32,671 nt of DNA from Rhodocyclaceae bacterium (GTDB lineage Bacteria; Pseudomonadota; Gammaproteobacteria; Burkholderiales; Rhodocyclaceae). This document shows, one piece after another, positions 25,600 through 32,671 of the stretch. The position numbers and the translations under genes are program-made. The first letter of the stretch is position 1. Every line of letters begins with the position of its first letter. The stretch covers positions 1 to 32,671 of the forward strand of contig DAIDAU010000359.1 of the NCBI GenBank assembly GCA_027310465.1, written 5' to 3'. Under the pieces are notes generated by a model, which worked only from the letters and a program-made list of their open reading frames with translations, was not told the origin of the DNA and ran no database searches.

Positions 25600-28500
25600 A
25601 TGAGCAAGATCCGCAAACTCCTGATCGCCAACCGCAGCGAAATCGCGATCCGCGTATTGCGCGCTGCGAATGAAATGGGCATACGCACGGTCACCGTCTA
25701 CTCGAACGAGGACCGCTTCGCGCTGCACCGCTTCAAGGCCGACGAGAGCTACCTGGTGGGCAACGGCAAGAAGCCGCTGCAGGCGTATCTCGACATCGAG
25801 GACATCATCCGCATCGCCAAGGATGCGAAGGTGGATGCGATCCATCCGGGCTACGGCTTCCTTTCCGAGAACCCCGATTTCGCCGAGGCTTGCGGCAAGG
25901 CCGGCATCATGTTCGTCGGCCCCACGCCGGAAGTCATGCGCACGCTGGGCAACAAGGTCGCGGCGCGCAATGCCGCGGTGGCGGCCGGCGTGCCGGTGAT
26001 GCCGGCGACCGATCCGCTGCCGAAGGACTTCAAGCAGGCGGCGAAACTCGCCGCCGAGATCGGCTATCCGCTGATGCTCAAGGCGAGCTGGGGCGGCGGC
26101 GGCCGCGGCATGCGCGTGATCGAATCCGAGGCCGACCTCAAGGCGCAACTCGACGTGGCGCGGCGCGAAGCCGGCGCGGCCTTCGGCAACGACGAGATGT
26201 ACCTCGAGAAGCTGGTGCGCGACGCGCGCCACGTCGAGGTGCAGATCATGGGCGACAAGCACGGCCACGTCGTGCATCTCTTCGAGCGCGACTGCTCGGT
26301 GCAGCGGCGCAACCAGAAGGTCGTCGAGCAGGCGCCGGCGCCTTACCTGAACAACGATCAGCGCGAGCAGATCTGCGGCGCGGCGCTGGCGCTGGCCGGC
26401 GCGGTGAATTACACGCATGCCGGCACGGTCGAGTTCCTGATGGACGCCGATACCGGCAAGTTCTACTTCATCGAGGTCAACCCGCGCATCCAGGTCGAGC
26501 ACACCGTGACCGAGGAGGTCACGGGCATCGACATCGTCAAGGCGCAGATCCGCATCGCCGAGGGCGCCAAGATCGGGCACAAGGACTCCGGCGTGCCGGC
26601 GCAGAAGAACATCCGCCTCTCGGGCCATGCGCTGCAATGCCGCGTCACCACGGAAGACCCGGAGAACAACTTCACGCCGGATTACGGCCGCATCAACTCC
26701 TATCGCAGCGCGGCCGGCTTCGGCATCCGCCTCGACGCCGGCACCGCCTATACCGGCGCCGTCATCACGCCGTACTACGACTCGCTGCTGGTGAAAGTGA
26801 CCGCCTGGGCGCCGACGGCCGAGGACGCCATCCATCGCATGGGCCGCGCGCTGCGCGAGTTCAAGGTGCGTGGACTGTCGACCAACCTGCAGTTCCTCGA
26901 GAACCTGATCGACCATCCGAAGTTCGTCGCCGGCGAATGCTCGACGCGCTTCATCGACACGCATCCCGAGCTGTTCCACTTCCCCAAGCGCCGCGACCGC
27001 GCCTCGCGCCTGCTGCGCTTCGTCGGCGAAGTCGTGGTCAACGGCAACGACGAGGTCAAGGGCCGCACGCTGCCCAAGCTGCCGCTGACGCAGCCGCTGA
27101 TGCCGAAGACCGACCTCGCGGCGCCGGTGCCGCCCGGCACGCGCGACCTGCTGAAGAAGCTCGGCGCAAAGAAGTTCGCCAAGTGGATGCTCGAGCAGCC
27201 GCAGGTGCTGCTGACCGACACGACGATGCGGGACGCCCACCAGTCGCTGTTCGCCACGCGCATGCGCACCGCGGACATGACCGCGATCGCGCCGCACTAT
27301 GCGCGCGACCTGTCGCAGCTCTTTTCGCTCGAATGCTGGGGCGGCGCGACCTTCGACGTCGCCATGCGCTTCCTCAAGGAAGACCCGTGGGAGCGCCTCG
27401 CGCTGCTGCGCGAAGCCGTGCCGAACATCCTGTTCCAGATGCTGCTGCGCTCGGGCAACGCCGTCGGCTACACCAACTACGCCGACAACATTGTGCGCTA
27501 CTTCGTCGAGCAGGCGGCCAAGAACGGCATGGACGTGTTCCGCGTGTTCGACTCGCTGAACTGGGTCGACAACATGCGCGTCGCGATGGACGCGGTCATC
27601 GAGAGCGGGGCGCTCTGCGAAGCGGCGATCTGCTACACCGGCGACCTGTTCGACGCCAGCCGGCCGAAGTACAACCTCAAATACTACGTGACCATGGCCA
27701 AGCAGCTCGAGAAGGCCGGCGCGCACATCCTCGGCATCAAGGACATGGCCGGCGTCTGCCGCCCGCGCGCGGCGCGCGAACTGGTCAAGGCGCTGAAGGA
27801 GGAGATCGGCATCCCGATCCACCTGCACACCCACGACACCAGCGGCGCCTCGGCGGCCAGCGTGCTGGCGGCGATCGAAGCGGGTGTCGACGCCGTCGAC
27901 GGCGCGATGGATTCGATGAGCGGCCTCACCTCGCAGCCGAGCCTCGGCGCGATCACCGCGGCGCTCGAAGGCACCGAGCGTGCGCCGCGCATGACCATCG
28001 ACCAGATGCAGCCGTTCTCGCGCTATTGGGAGGACGTGCGCCGCTTCTATTCGCCGTTCGAGCCGGACATCCGCTCGGGCACCTCCGACGTCTATCGCCA
28101 TGAGATGCCCGGCGGCCAATACACGAACCTGCGCGAGCAGGCGCGCTCGATGGGCCTCGAGCACCGCTGGGCCGAGGTCTCCAAGGCCTATGCCGACGTG
28201 AACCAGCTGTTCGGCGACATCGTCAAGGTGACGCCGTCGTCCAAGGTCGTCGGCGACATGGCGCTGGCGATGGTGGTGAACGACCTCACGCCCGAGGACG
28301 TCGCCGATCCAGACAAGGAAATCGCCTTCCCCGACTCGGTGATCTCGATGTTCCGCGGCGAGATGGGCTTCCCGGCCGACGGCTTCCCATTGGCCCTGCA
28401 GAAGAAGATCCTCAAGGGCAAGCCGCCGCTCGCCGGACGTCCGGGCGAAATCATCCCGCCCGCGGATCTCGACGCGCTGCGCGCCGACGGCGAGCAGGCC

Positions 28501-29046
28501 ATCGGCCGGCCGATGAGCGACGCCGACTTCGCCTCGTATCTCATGTACCCGAAGGTCTTCGCCGATTTCGCCGAGCACCAGAAGCACTACGACGCCGTCT
28601 CGCAGCTGCCGACGCCGGTGTTCTTCTACGGCATGGGCGAGCGCGACGAGATGGCGGTCAACCTCGAGCAGGGCAAGTCGATCATCGTGCGCCTCAACGG
28701 CCGCACCGATCCCGACGAAGAGGGCATGGTCAAGCTGTTCTTCGAGCTCAACGGCCAGCCGCGCGACATGCGCGTACGCAAGGCCGGCGCGATCGCCACG
28801 GTGCAAATCCATCCGAAGGCCGACCCGAACAACCCGAACCACGTGCCGGCCCCCATGCCCGGCATGGTCTCGACCGTCGCGATCAAGGCCGGCGCCAAGG
28901 TGCGCAAGGGCACGCCGCTGCTGTCGATCGAGGCGATGAAGATGGAGACCATGATCACGGCGGACCGCGATGGGATCGTGGCCAAGGTGTTCGTGTCGCC
29001 TGGGGACAAGATCGAGGCGAAGGATCTGCTGGTGGAACTGGGCTGA
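25600..29046 (+). CDS. pyc: Pyruvate carboxylase
   Basis: This biotin enzyme carboxylates pyruvate to oxaloacetate with ATP and bicarbonate. The 1148 residues cover all domains in order: biotin carboxylase (about 1-460; KIRKLLIANRSEIAIRV, SWGGGGRGMRVI, RDCSVQRRNQKVVEQAPAP, FIEVNPRIQVEHTVTE), carboxyltransferase (about 540-830; TDTTMRDAHQSLFATRMRT, FECWGGATFDVA-like FSLECWGGATFDVAMRF, HTHDTSG), the allosteric/PC-tetramerisation region, and the biotin carrier domain with EAMKMETM (biotinyl Lys1114). ATG 25600 follows GGAG at good spacing; the open frame upstream runs through the repeat element and is not coding. It would feed pyruvate carbon into oxaloacetate beside the reductive TCA genes, but it is set apart by a repeat and terminator on its left and a second repeat on its right. 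Confidence 0.97.
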   Translation: MSKIRKLLIANRSEIAIRVLRAANEMGIRTVTVYSNEDRFALHRFKADESYLVGNGKKPLQAYLDIEDIIRIAKDAKVDAIHPGYGFLSENPDFAEACGKAGIMFVGPTPEVMRTLGNKVAARNAAVAAGVPVMPATDPLPKDFKQAAKLAAEIGYPLMLKASWGGGGRGMRVIESEADLKAQLDVARREAGAAFGNDEMYLEKLVRDARHVEVQIMGDKHGHVVHLFERDCSVQRRNQKVVEQAPAPYLNNDQREQICGAALALAGAVNYTHAGTVEFLMDADTGKFYFIEVNPRIQVEHTVTEEVTGIDIVKAQIRIAEGAKIGHKDSGVPAQKNIRLSGHALQCRVTTEDPENNFTPDYGRINSYRSAAGFGIRLDAGTAYTGAVITPYYDSLLVKVTAWAPTAEDAIHRMGRALREFKVRGLSTNLQFLENLIDHPKFVAGECSTRFIDTHPELFHFPKRRDRASRLLRFVGEVVVNGNDEVKGRTLPKLPLTQPLMPKTDLAAPVPPGTRDLLKKLGAKKFAKWMLEQPQVLLTDTTMRDAHQSLFATRMRTADMTAIAPHYARDLSQLFSLECWGGATFDVAMRFLKEDPWERLALLREAVPNILFQMLLRSGNAVGYTNYADNIVRYFVEQAAKNGMDVFRVFDSLNWVDNMRVAMDAVIESGALCEAAICYTGDLFDASRPKYNLKYYVTMAKQLEKAGAHILGIKDMAGVCRPRAARELVKALKEEIGIPIHLHTHDTSGASAASVLAAIEAGVDAVDGAMDSMSGLTSQPSLGAITAALEGTERAPRMTIDQMQPFSRYWEDVRRFYSPFEPDIRSGTSDVYRHEMPGGQYTNLREQARSMGLEHRWAEVSKAYADVNQLFGDIVKVTPSSKVVGDMALAMVVNDLTPEDVADPDKEIAFPDSVISMFRGEMGFPADGFPLALQKKILKGKPPLAGRPGEIIPPADLDALRADGEQAIGRPMSDADFASYLMYPKVFADFAEHQKHYDAVSQLPTPVFFYGMGERDEMAVNLEQGKSIIVRLNGRTDPDEEGMVKLFFELNGQPRDMRVRKAGAIATVQIHPKADPNNPNHVPAPMPGMVSTVAIKAGAKVRKGTPLLSIEAMKMETMITADRDGIVAKVFVSPGDKIEAKDLLVELG

Positions 29047-29083
29047 TCGCTTCGTTGGCTGCTGAGAACCGGGGGGTTAATCC

Positions 29084-29350
29084 GCCGAGGGCGACGGGTG
29101 GTCGTCGCCGCTCCGTGTCCCCCGGCGCAGAAGATCAAAGGGCCTGCGCCTCCTCCTTTACCTAAGCGTCGACGACCACCCGCCACCCTCGGCTCGGCAC
29201 CGCGCCGTTCTGGCCCGGTCAGGCCGGCATGGCCGTTCCACGCCGGGCTGATGGGGTGCCCTGCTGCGCGTAGGTAAAGGAGGAGGCGGACGCCTTATCG
29301 CTCTTGTCCGCCGGGGGACACGCAGCGCAGCAGGGCACCCCGTCGGCCCG
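29084..29350. repeat. Structured repeat element, copy B: two long hairpins in opposite orientation
   Basis: Copy B has units B1 (29084-29193) and B2 (29244-29350) in the same arrangement and spacing as copy A, beginning soon after the pyc stop (homology from about 29057). The B1 outer arms are identical to A1, but its apical stem is GGCGCAG pairing with CTGCGCC instead of GGCGGAC with GTCCGCC. The B2 outer stem differs from A2 at three base pairs, each changed on both sides. The stretch up to cysM (29351-29398) holds only a possible -10 element. Confidence 0.9.
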
Positions 29351-29385
29351 AGCGCGCGCTGCGCACGGCGCGTGCCGACACCGCG

Positions 29386-29391
29386 GTATCA
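29386..29391 (+). promoter_or_regulatory. Possible -10 element giving a near-leaderless cysM mRNA
   Basis: TATCAT lies only 7 bases before the cysM ATG (29399), and no Shine-Dalgarno-like sequence is visible between. Transcription starting 6-8 bases downstream of it would begin at or next to the ATG. The upstream -35 is not clear. Confidence 0.35.
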
Positions 29392-29398
29392 TTACCCC

Positions 29399-30301
29399 AT
29401 GGCCTACCGAACCCTAGAAGACTACGTCGGCAACACTCCGCTGGTGATGCTCAAGCGCATTCCCGGCGCCGACAACGCCCGCCGCAACAACGTCATCCTC
29501 GTCAAGCTCGAAGGCAACAATCCGGCTGGATCGGTGAAGGATCGCCCTGCGCTGTCGATGATCACCCATGCGGAAAAGCGCGGCACGATCAAGCCCGGCG
29601 ACACGCTGATCGAGGCGACCTCCGGCAACACCGGCATCGCGCTTGCCATGGCGGCCGCGATGCGCGGCTACCGCATGATCCTGATCATGCCGGAGAACCA
29701 GAGCGTGGAGCGGCGCCAGACCATGCGCGCCTTCGGCGCCGAGCTGATCCTCGTCCCCAAGTCCGGCGGCATGGAGGCGGCGCGCGATCTCGCCGACAAG
29801 ATGATGCGCGACGGCAAAGGCATGGTGCTCGACCAGTTCGCCAATCCCGACAATCCGCTGTCGCACTACGAGGGCACGGGTCCCGAGATCTGGCGCGACA
29901 CCGAAGGGCGCATCACGCACTTCGTCTCGAGCATGGGCACGACGGGCACCATCATGGGCTGCTCGCGCTTCTTCAAGGAGCAGAACCCGAAGATCGAGAT
30001 CGTCGGCTGCCAGCCGGAGGAGGGCTCGCAGATCGCCGGTATCCGCAAATGGCCGGAGGCCTACCTGCCGAAGATCTACGACAAGTCTGCCGTCGACCGC
30101 ATCGAGTACGTGAGCCAGGCCGAAGCCGAGGACATGGCGCGGCGCATGGCGCGCGAGGAGGGCGTCTTCGCCGGCGTCTCGTCGGGCGGCGCCCTCGCCG
30201 TTGCGCTGCGCATCTCGGCGCAGCTCAAGAACGCGGTGATCGTCAGCATCGTCTGCGACCGCGGCGACCGCTATCTGACGACCGGTGTGTTCCCCGCTTA
30301 A
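29399..30301 (+). CDS. cysM: Cysteine synthase B (O-acetylserine sulfhydrylase, CysM type)
   Basis: A PLP enzyme making cysteine from O-acetylserine and sulfide, or S-sulfocysteine from thiosulfate. The 300 residues are the CysM length. Visible marks are EDYVGNTPLVML, the PLP lysine in NPAGSVKDRPA (Lys47), EATSGNTGIALAMAAA, the phosphate-binding SSMGTTGTIMG, and SSGGALAVALR. The ATG at 29399 begins MAYRTLEDYVGNTPL, the usual start; the GTG at 29372 adds nine unconserved residues. No ribosome site is seen. Its 3' end overlaps the next gene by 17 bp if that gene uses GTG 30285. Confidence 0.95.
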   Translation: MAYRTLEDYVGNTPLVMLKRIPGADNARRNNVILVKLEGNNPAGSVKDRPALSMITHAEKRGTIKPGDTLIEATSGNTGIALAMAAAMRGYRMILIMPENQSVERRQTMRAFGAELILVPKSGGMEAARDLADKMMRDGKGMVLDQFANPDNPLSHYEGTGPEIWRDTEGRITHFVSSMGTTGTIMGCSRFFKEQNPKIEIVGCQPEEGSQIAGIRKWPEAYLPKIYDKSAVDRIEYVSQAEAEDMARRMAREEGVFAGVSSGGALAVALRISAQLKNAVIVSIVCDRGDRYLTTGVFPA

Positions 30302-32204
30302 GGCGCCGCTCCGCATCGCGCTGCTGATGCTCTGCCTGCTCGCGCTGCCGGCGCGGGCGGCGGAGGTCTCCCTCTCCTTCGACGCGGTCCACCACGAATT
30401 CTTCGACGCCGAAGGCATGGTGCTGAGCTTCGACGCGGCGCGCGAGGGCGAAGCCGACATCCGCCTGCGCCGCCTGCGCATCGGGCAGGCCGAATACCGC
30501 GAGCTGCGCCTGCACTGCTCCGACTTCTTCTTCGACGGCCACCGCCTCGACTGCCCGCTAGGCACGCTGTCGAGCGACGACGAGCGCGGCCGCGGCCGGC
30601 CGCCGCTGCCGTTCTCGCTGGCCTATCGCGCCCGCGACGGCTTCTTCGAATTCGTCCTGCACGACGTCGACGCGGTCGACCTTTCGCCGCTGGTGAAGCG
30701 GCTGCGCGGGTGGAAGCCCGAAGGCAAGGCGGATTTCCGCCTGAGCGCGCTCGACGGCAAGGCCAAGCTCGAGCTGGCGCTGCGCGACGTCGGCTTCGCC
30801 AGGGGCGACGTGTCGGCCAAGGGGATCGCGGCGACGCTGGAGGTCGACGCGCAGCGCGGCAAGCGCGGCGACTGGAACTGGCAGGCGCGTCTCGACTGGC
30901 CGCACGGCGAGCTGCTGCGGGCGCCGTGGCGGCGCGAAGGCGGCATGAGAGCGGTGGCGAACGGAACCGTCGGGCCCAAGGAGATCGACGTGGCGATGGC
31001 GCGGCTCGAGGTGGCGCGCTTCGGCGCGGTCAACGCCAGCCTGCGCTGGGACCGCGTGAACGACGAGACGACGGCCTGGGGCTTCGTCACCGAGCGGCTG
31101 GATCTCGCCACGGCGATGCGCGAATGGCTGCAGCCGTGGCTCGAGCAATACGGCTTCCCGGCGTGGCGCACCGAGGGCTACGCGATGTTCTCCGCGGAGG
31201 GGCGGCGCGGCCGGCTGCTGCGCTTCTACGCCGGCCTGCAGGACGCGGCGGTGTCCGATTTCACCGGTCACATCGACCTGCGCGGCGTCAGCGCGCGCAT
31301 CCCGTGGGAGGCCGACGCGCCGACGCAGGCCGAAATGGGCGTGACGTCGGGCGCGCTCGGCGACCTGCCGCTCGGCAAGTTCAGCTTCCCGATCGCCATC
31401 GCCGGCAGCGAAGCGCGCGTGCGCGACCTCGAGGCGCCGATGCTCGACGGCAAGTTCACCATCGACGCCCTGACGCTCGGCCGCGGCCCCGGCGGCTGGC
31501 ACGGCGACTTCAGCGGCGGCATCGAAGGCGTCTCGATGCCGAAGCTGTCGCACGCGCTCGGCATGCCGACGATGGCCGGCACCTTCACCGCGCGCATCCC
31601 GCGCGTCGCCTACGACAAGGGCACGCTGGCGCTCGACGGCGTGCTGGCGATGACCGTGTTCGACGGCGCCATCGCGGTCAACCAGCTGCGCGTGATCGAC
31701 GCCTTCAGCAAGGAGCGGCGCTTCGTCGTCGACGTCACGGCGCGCAACCTCGACCTCGGCATGCTGACGCAGACGTTCTCCTTCGGCACCATCGCCGGCC
31801 GCTTCGACGCCGACCTGCGCGATCTCGAGATGACCGGCTGGAAGCCGCTGCATTTCGAGGCGCGGCTGGCGAGCGCGGACGGCGACTACCTGCGCGAAGT
31901 CAGCGTCGGCGCCCTGCGCGACATCGCGTCGATGGGCGAGGGCGGCCTGCCGTCCGGCGCCAAGCACCTGCCGGAGCGCTCCATCGGCTTCGGCTACGAT
32001 CGCATCGGCATCGCCGCCAGGCTCGCGGACGGCGTCTGCACCATCGACGGCATCGGCCGCGACGGCGACGGCATCGTGCTGATGGAGGGCCGCGGCTTTC
32101 CGTCGGTGCGCATCATCGGCTACAATCCGCGCCTCGACTGGGACGCGCTCGTCGCGCGCATCCGCGAAGTCCTCGCGGGGAAATCCGCCATGCTCGTCCA
32201 ATGA
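30285..32204 (+). CDS. YdbH-like AsmA-type protein
   Basis: A 639-residue protein with an N-terminal secretion signal (LRIALLMLCLLALPARA, likely cleavage after ARA) and long beta-rich sequence of AsmA/YdbH character, including GDLPLGKFSFPIAIAGSEARVRDLEAPMLDGKFTIDAL and a C-terminal GIGRDGDGIVLMEGRGFPSVRIIGYNPRLDW segment. In E. coli YdbH with the lipoprotein YnbE is thought to bridge the inner and outer membranes for phospholipid movement. The 4-bp overlap with a small ynbE-like lipoprotein gene supports the same pair here. GTG 30285 gives a signal peptide with a positive N-region; ATG 30327 would leave a very short one. Confidence 0.75.
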   Translation: MCSPLKAPLRIALLMLCLLALPARAAEVSLSFDAVHHEFFDAEGMVLSFDAAREGEADIRLRRLRIGQAEYRELRLHCSDFFFDGHRLDCPLGTLSSDDERGRGRPPLPFSLAYRARDGFFEFVLHDVDAVDLSPLVKRLRGWKPEGKADFRLSALDGKAKLELALRDVGFARGDVSAKGIAATLEVDAQRGKRGDWNWQARLDWPHGELLRAPWRREGGMRAVANGTVGPKEIDVAMARLEVARFGAVNASLRWDRVNDETTAWGFVTERLDLATAMREWLQPWLEQYGFPAWRTEGYAMFSAEGRRGRLLRFYAGLQDAAVSDFTGHIDLRGVSARIPWEADAPTQAEMGVTSGALGDLPLGKFSFPIAIAGSEARVRDLEAPMLDGKFTIDALTLGRGPGGWHGDFSGGIEGVSMPKLSHALGMPTMAGTFTARIPRVAYDKGTLALDGVLAMTVFDGAIAVNQLRVIDAFSKERRFVVDVTARNLDLGMLTQTFSFGTIAGRFDADLRDLEMTGWKPLHFEARLASADGDYLREVSVGALRDIASMGEGGLPSGAKHLPERSIGFGYDRIGIAARLADGVCTIDGIGRDGDGIVLMEGRGFPSVRIIGYNPRLDWDALVARIREVLAGKSAMLVQ

Positions 32205-32332
32205 TCAAGCGATCCCTCCTGCCGCTGCTCGCCGCGCTGCTGCTTGGCGGCTGCGTCAACGTGCACGTGCATTTCCCCGCGGCGCCCGGCGGCGAACCGC
32301 AGGCCGCGAACGAGCCGCAGAAGAAGCCATGA
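32201..32332 (+). CDS. YnbE-like small outer-membrane lipoprotein
   Basis: A 43-residue lipoprotein precursor. The signal MIKRSLLPLLAALLLGGC ends in a clear lipobox (LGGC, lipidated Cys18), leaving a mature peptide of about 26 residues with VNVHVHFPAAP. YnbE homologues are of this size and share a CTPxVxV-like start and are encoded next to ydbH. The ATG overlaps the stop of the ydbH-like gene (ATGA), and its own stop overlaps the next ATG in the same way. Probably attached to the outer membrane, since residue 2 after Cys is not Asp. Confidence 0.78.
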   Translation: MIKRSLLPLLAALLLGGCVNVHVHFPAAPGGEPQAANEPQKKP

Positions 32333-32671
32333 TTCCCGTCCTCGTCTTCGACATCGAAACCATCCCCGACGTCGCCGGCGTGCGAGCGCTGCACGGCCTG
32401 CCGGCGGACCTGCCGGACGCCGAGGTGGCGGAGCTGGCGTTCCAGCGCCAGCGCGCGAGGAACGGCTCCGATTTCCTGCCGCACCACCTGCAGCGCGTCG
32501 CGGTGATCTCCTGCGCCATGCGCAGCGACGACGGCTTCAAGGTGTGGTCGCTGGCCGCGCCGAAGCTGTCGGAAGGCGAGATCATCCAGCGCTTCTACGG
32601 CGGCATCGAGAAATACACGCCGCAGCTCGTCTCCTGGAACGGCGGCGGCTTCGACCTGCCGGTGCTGCACT
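32329..32671 (+). CDS. Predicted 3'-5' exonuclease of the PolB-like type, N-terminal part (3' end outside the window)
   Basis: The frame opens with MIPVLVFDIETIPD, where DIE is the exonuclease I motif of DEDD nucleases, and reaches YTPQLVSWNGGGFDLPVLH, the exonuclease II motif with Asn and FD, at the window edge. This matches predicted 3'-5' exonucleases related to the proofreading domain of B-family polymerases that occur as stand-alone bacterial proteins. About 114 residues are visible and no stop is reached. It overlaps the lipoprotein stop by 4 bp, a functionally unrelated but tightly coupled neighbour. Confidence 0.85.
   Translation, partial: MIPVLVFDIETIPDVAGVRALHGLPADLPDAEVAELAFQRQRARNGSDFLPHHLQRVAVISCAMRSDDGFKVWSLAAPKLSEGEIIQRFYGGIEKYTPQLVSWNGGGFDLPVLH

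Overview
The window is about 32.7 kb of dense, high-GC DNA. It looks like a betaproteobacterium, probably of the Rhodocyclales/Nitrosomonadales type. This rests on the flanking housekeeping genes (hldD, dapD, cysM, and a ydbH-like/ynbE-like pair followed by a PolB-type exonuclease) and on protein character, not on a search.

Left flank (1-2891): the end of hldD, a WbuC-type cupin, an intrinsic terminator, a two-CBS-domain protein, and dapD with its own terminator. A 343-bp AT-richer gene-free stretch follows.

Central block (3235-25119): seventeen genes, all on the + strand, many joined by 4-bp ATGA-type overlaps. The order is rubrerythrin-like protein, hdrC, hdrB, korD, korA (interrupted by an in-frame TAG), korB, korC, hdrA, flxD, flxC-like, flxB-like, flxA, aclB, aclA, icd (monomeric), acnB, frdB, frdA. 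Together these encode most of the dedicated chemistry of the reductive TCA cycle: ATP-citrate lyase, aconitase, isocitrate dehydrogenase, 2-oxoglutarate:ferredoxin oxidoreductase and a soluble-looking fumarate reductase. They are interleaved with a complete HdrABC-FlxABCD-like set, a family proposed to use NADH with flavin-based electron bifurcation to make reduced ferredoxin. Pyruvate carboxylase follows at 25600-29046. Malate dehydrogenase, fumarase, succinyl-CoA synthetase and pyruvate synthase are not in the window.

How it could work (inference): Flx-Hdr reduces ferredoxin from NADH; Kor uses it to carboxylate succinyl-CoA; Icd carboxylates 2-oxoglutarate; AcnB and Acl release acetyl-CoA and oxaloacetate; FrdAB reduces fumarate. 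Fumarate, or a thiol couple linked to it, might be the high-potential acceptor that pays for ferredoxin reduction. A korA nonsense codon (CAG to TAG by one transition) would disable the central carboxylase unless it is a sequence error or is suppressed.

pyc is bracketed by two copies of a roughly 270-bp element. Each copy holds two long hairpins in opposite orientation. Between copies the stems differ by five compensatory base-pair changes, so folding appears to be selected. I do not recognise the element.

Right flank (29399-32671): cysM, a ydbH-like AsmA-type protein, a ynbE-like lipoprotein, and the start of a predicted 3'-5' exonuclease. No tRNA, rRNA, CRISPR array or transposase was seen.
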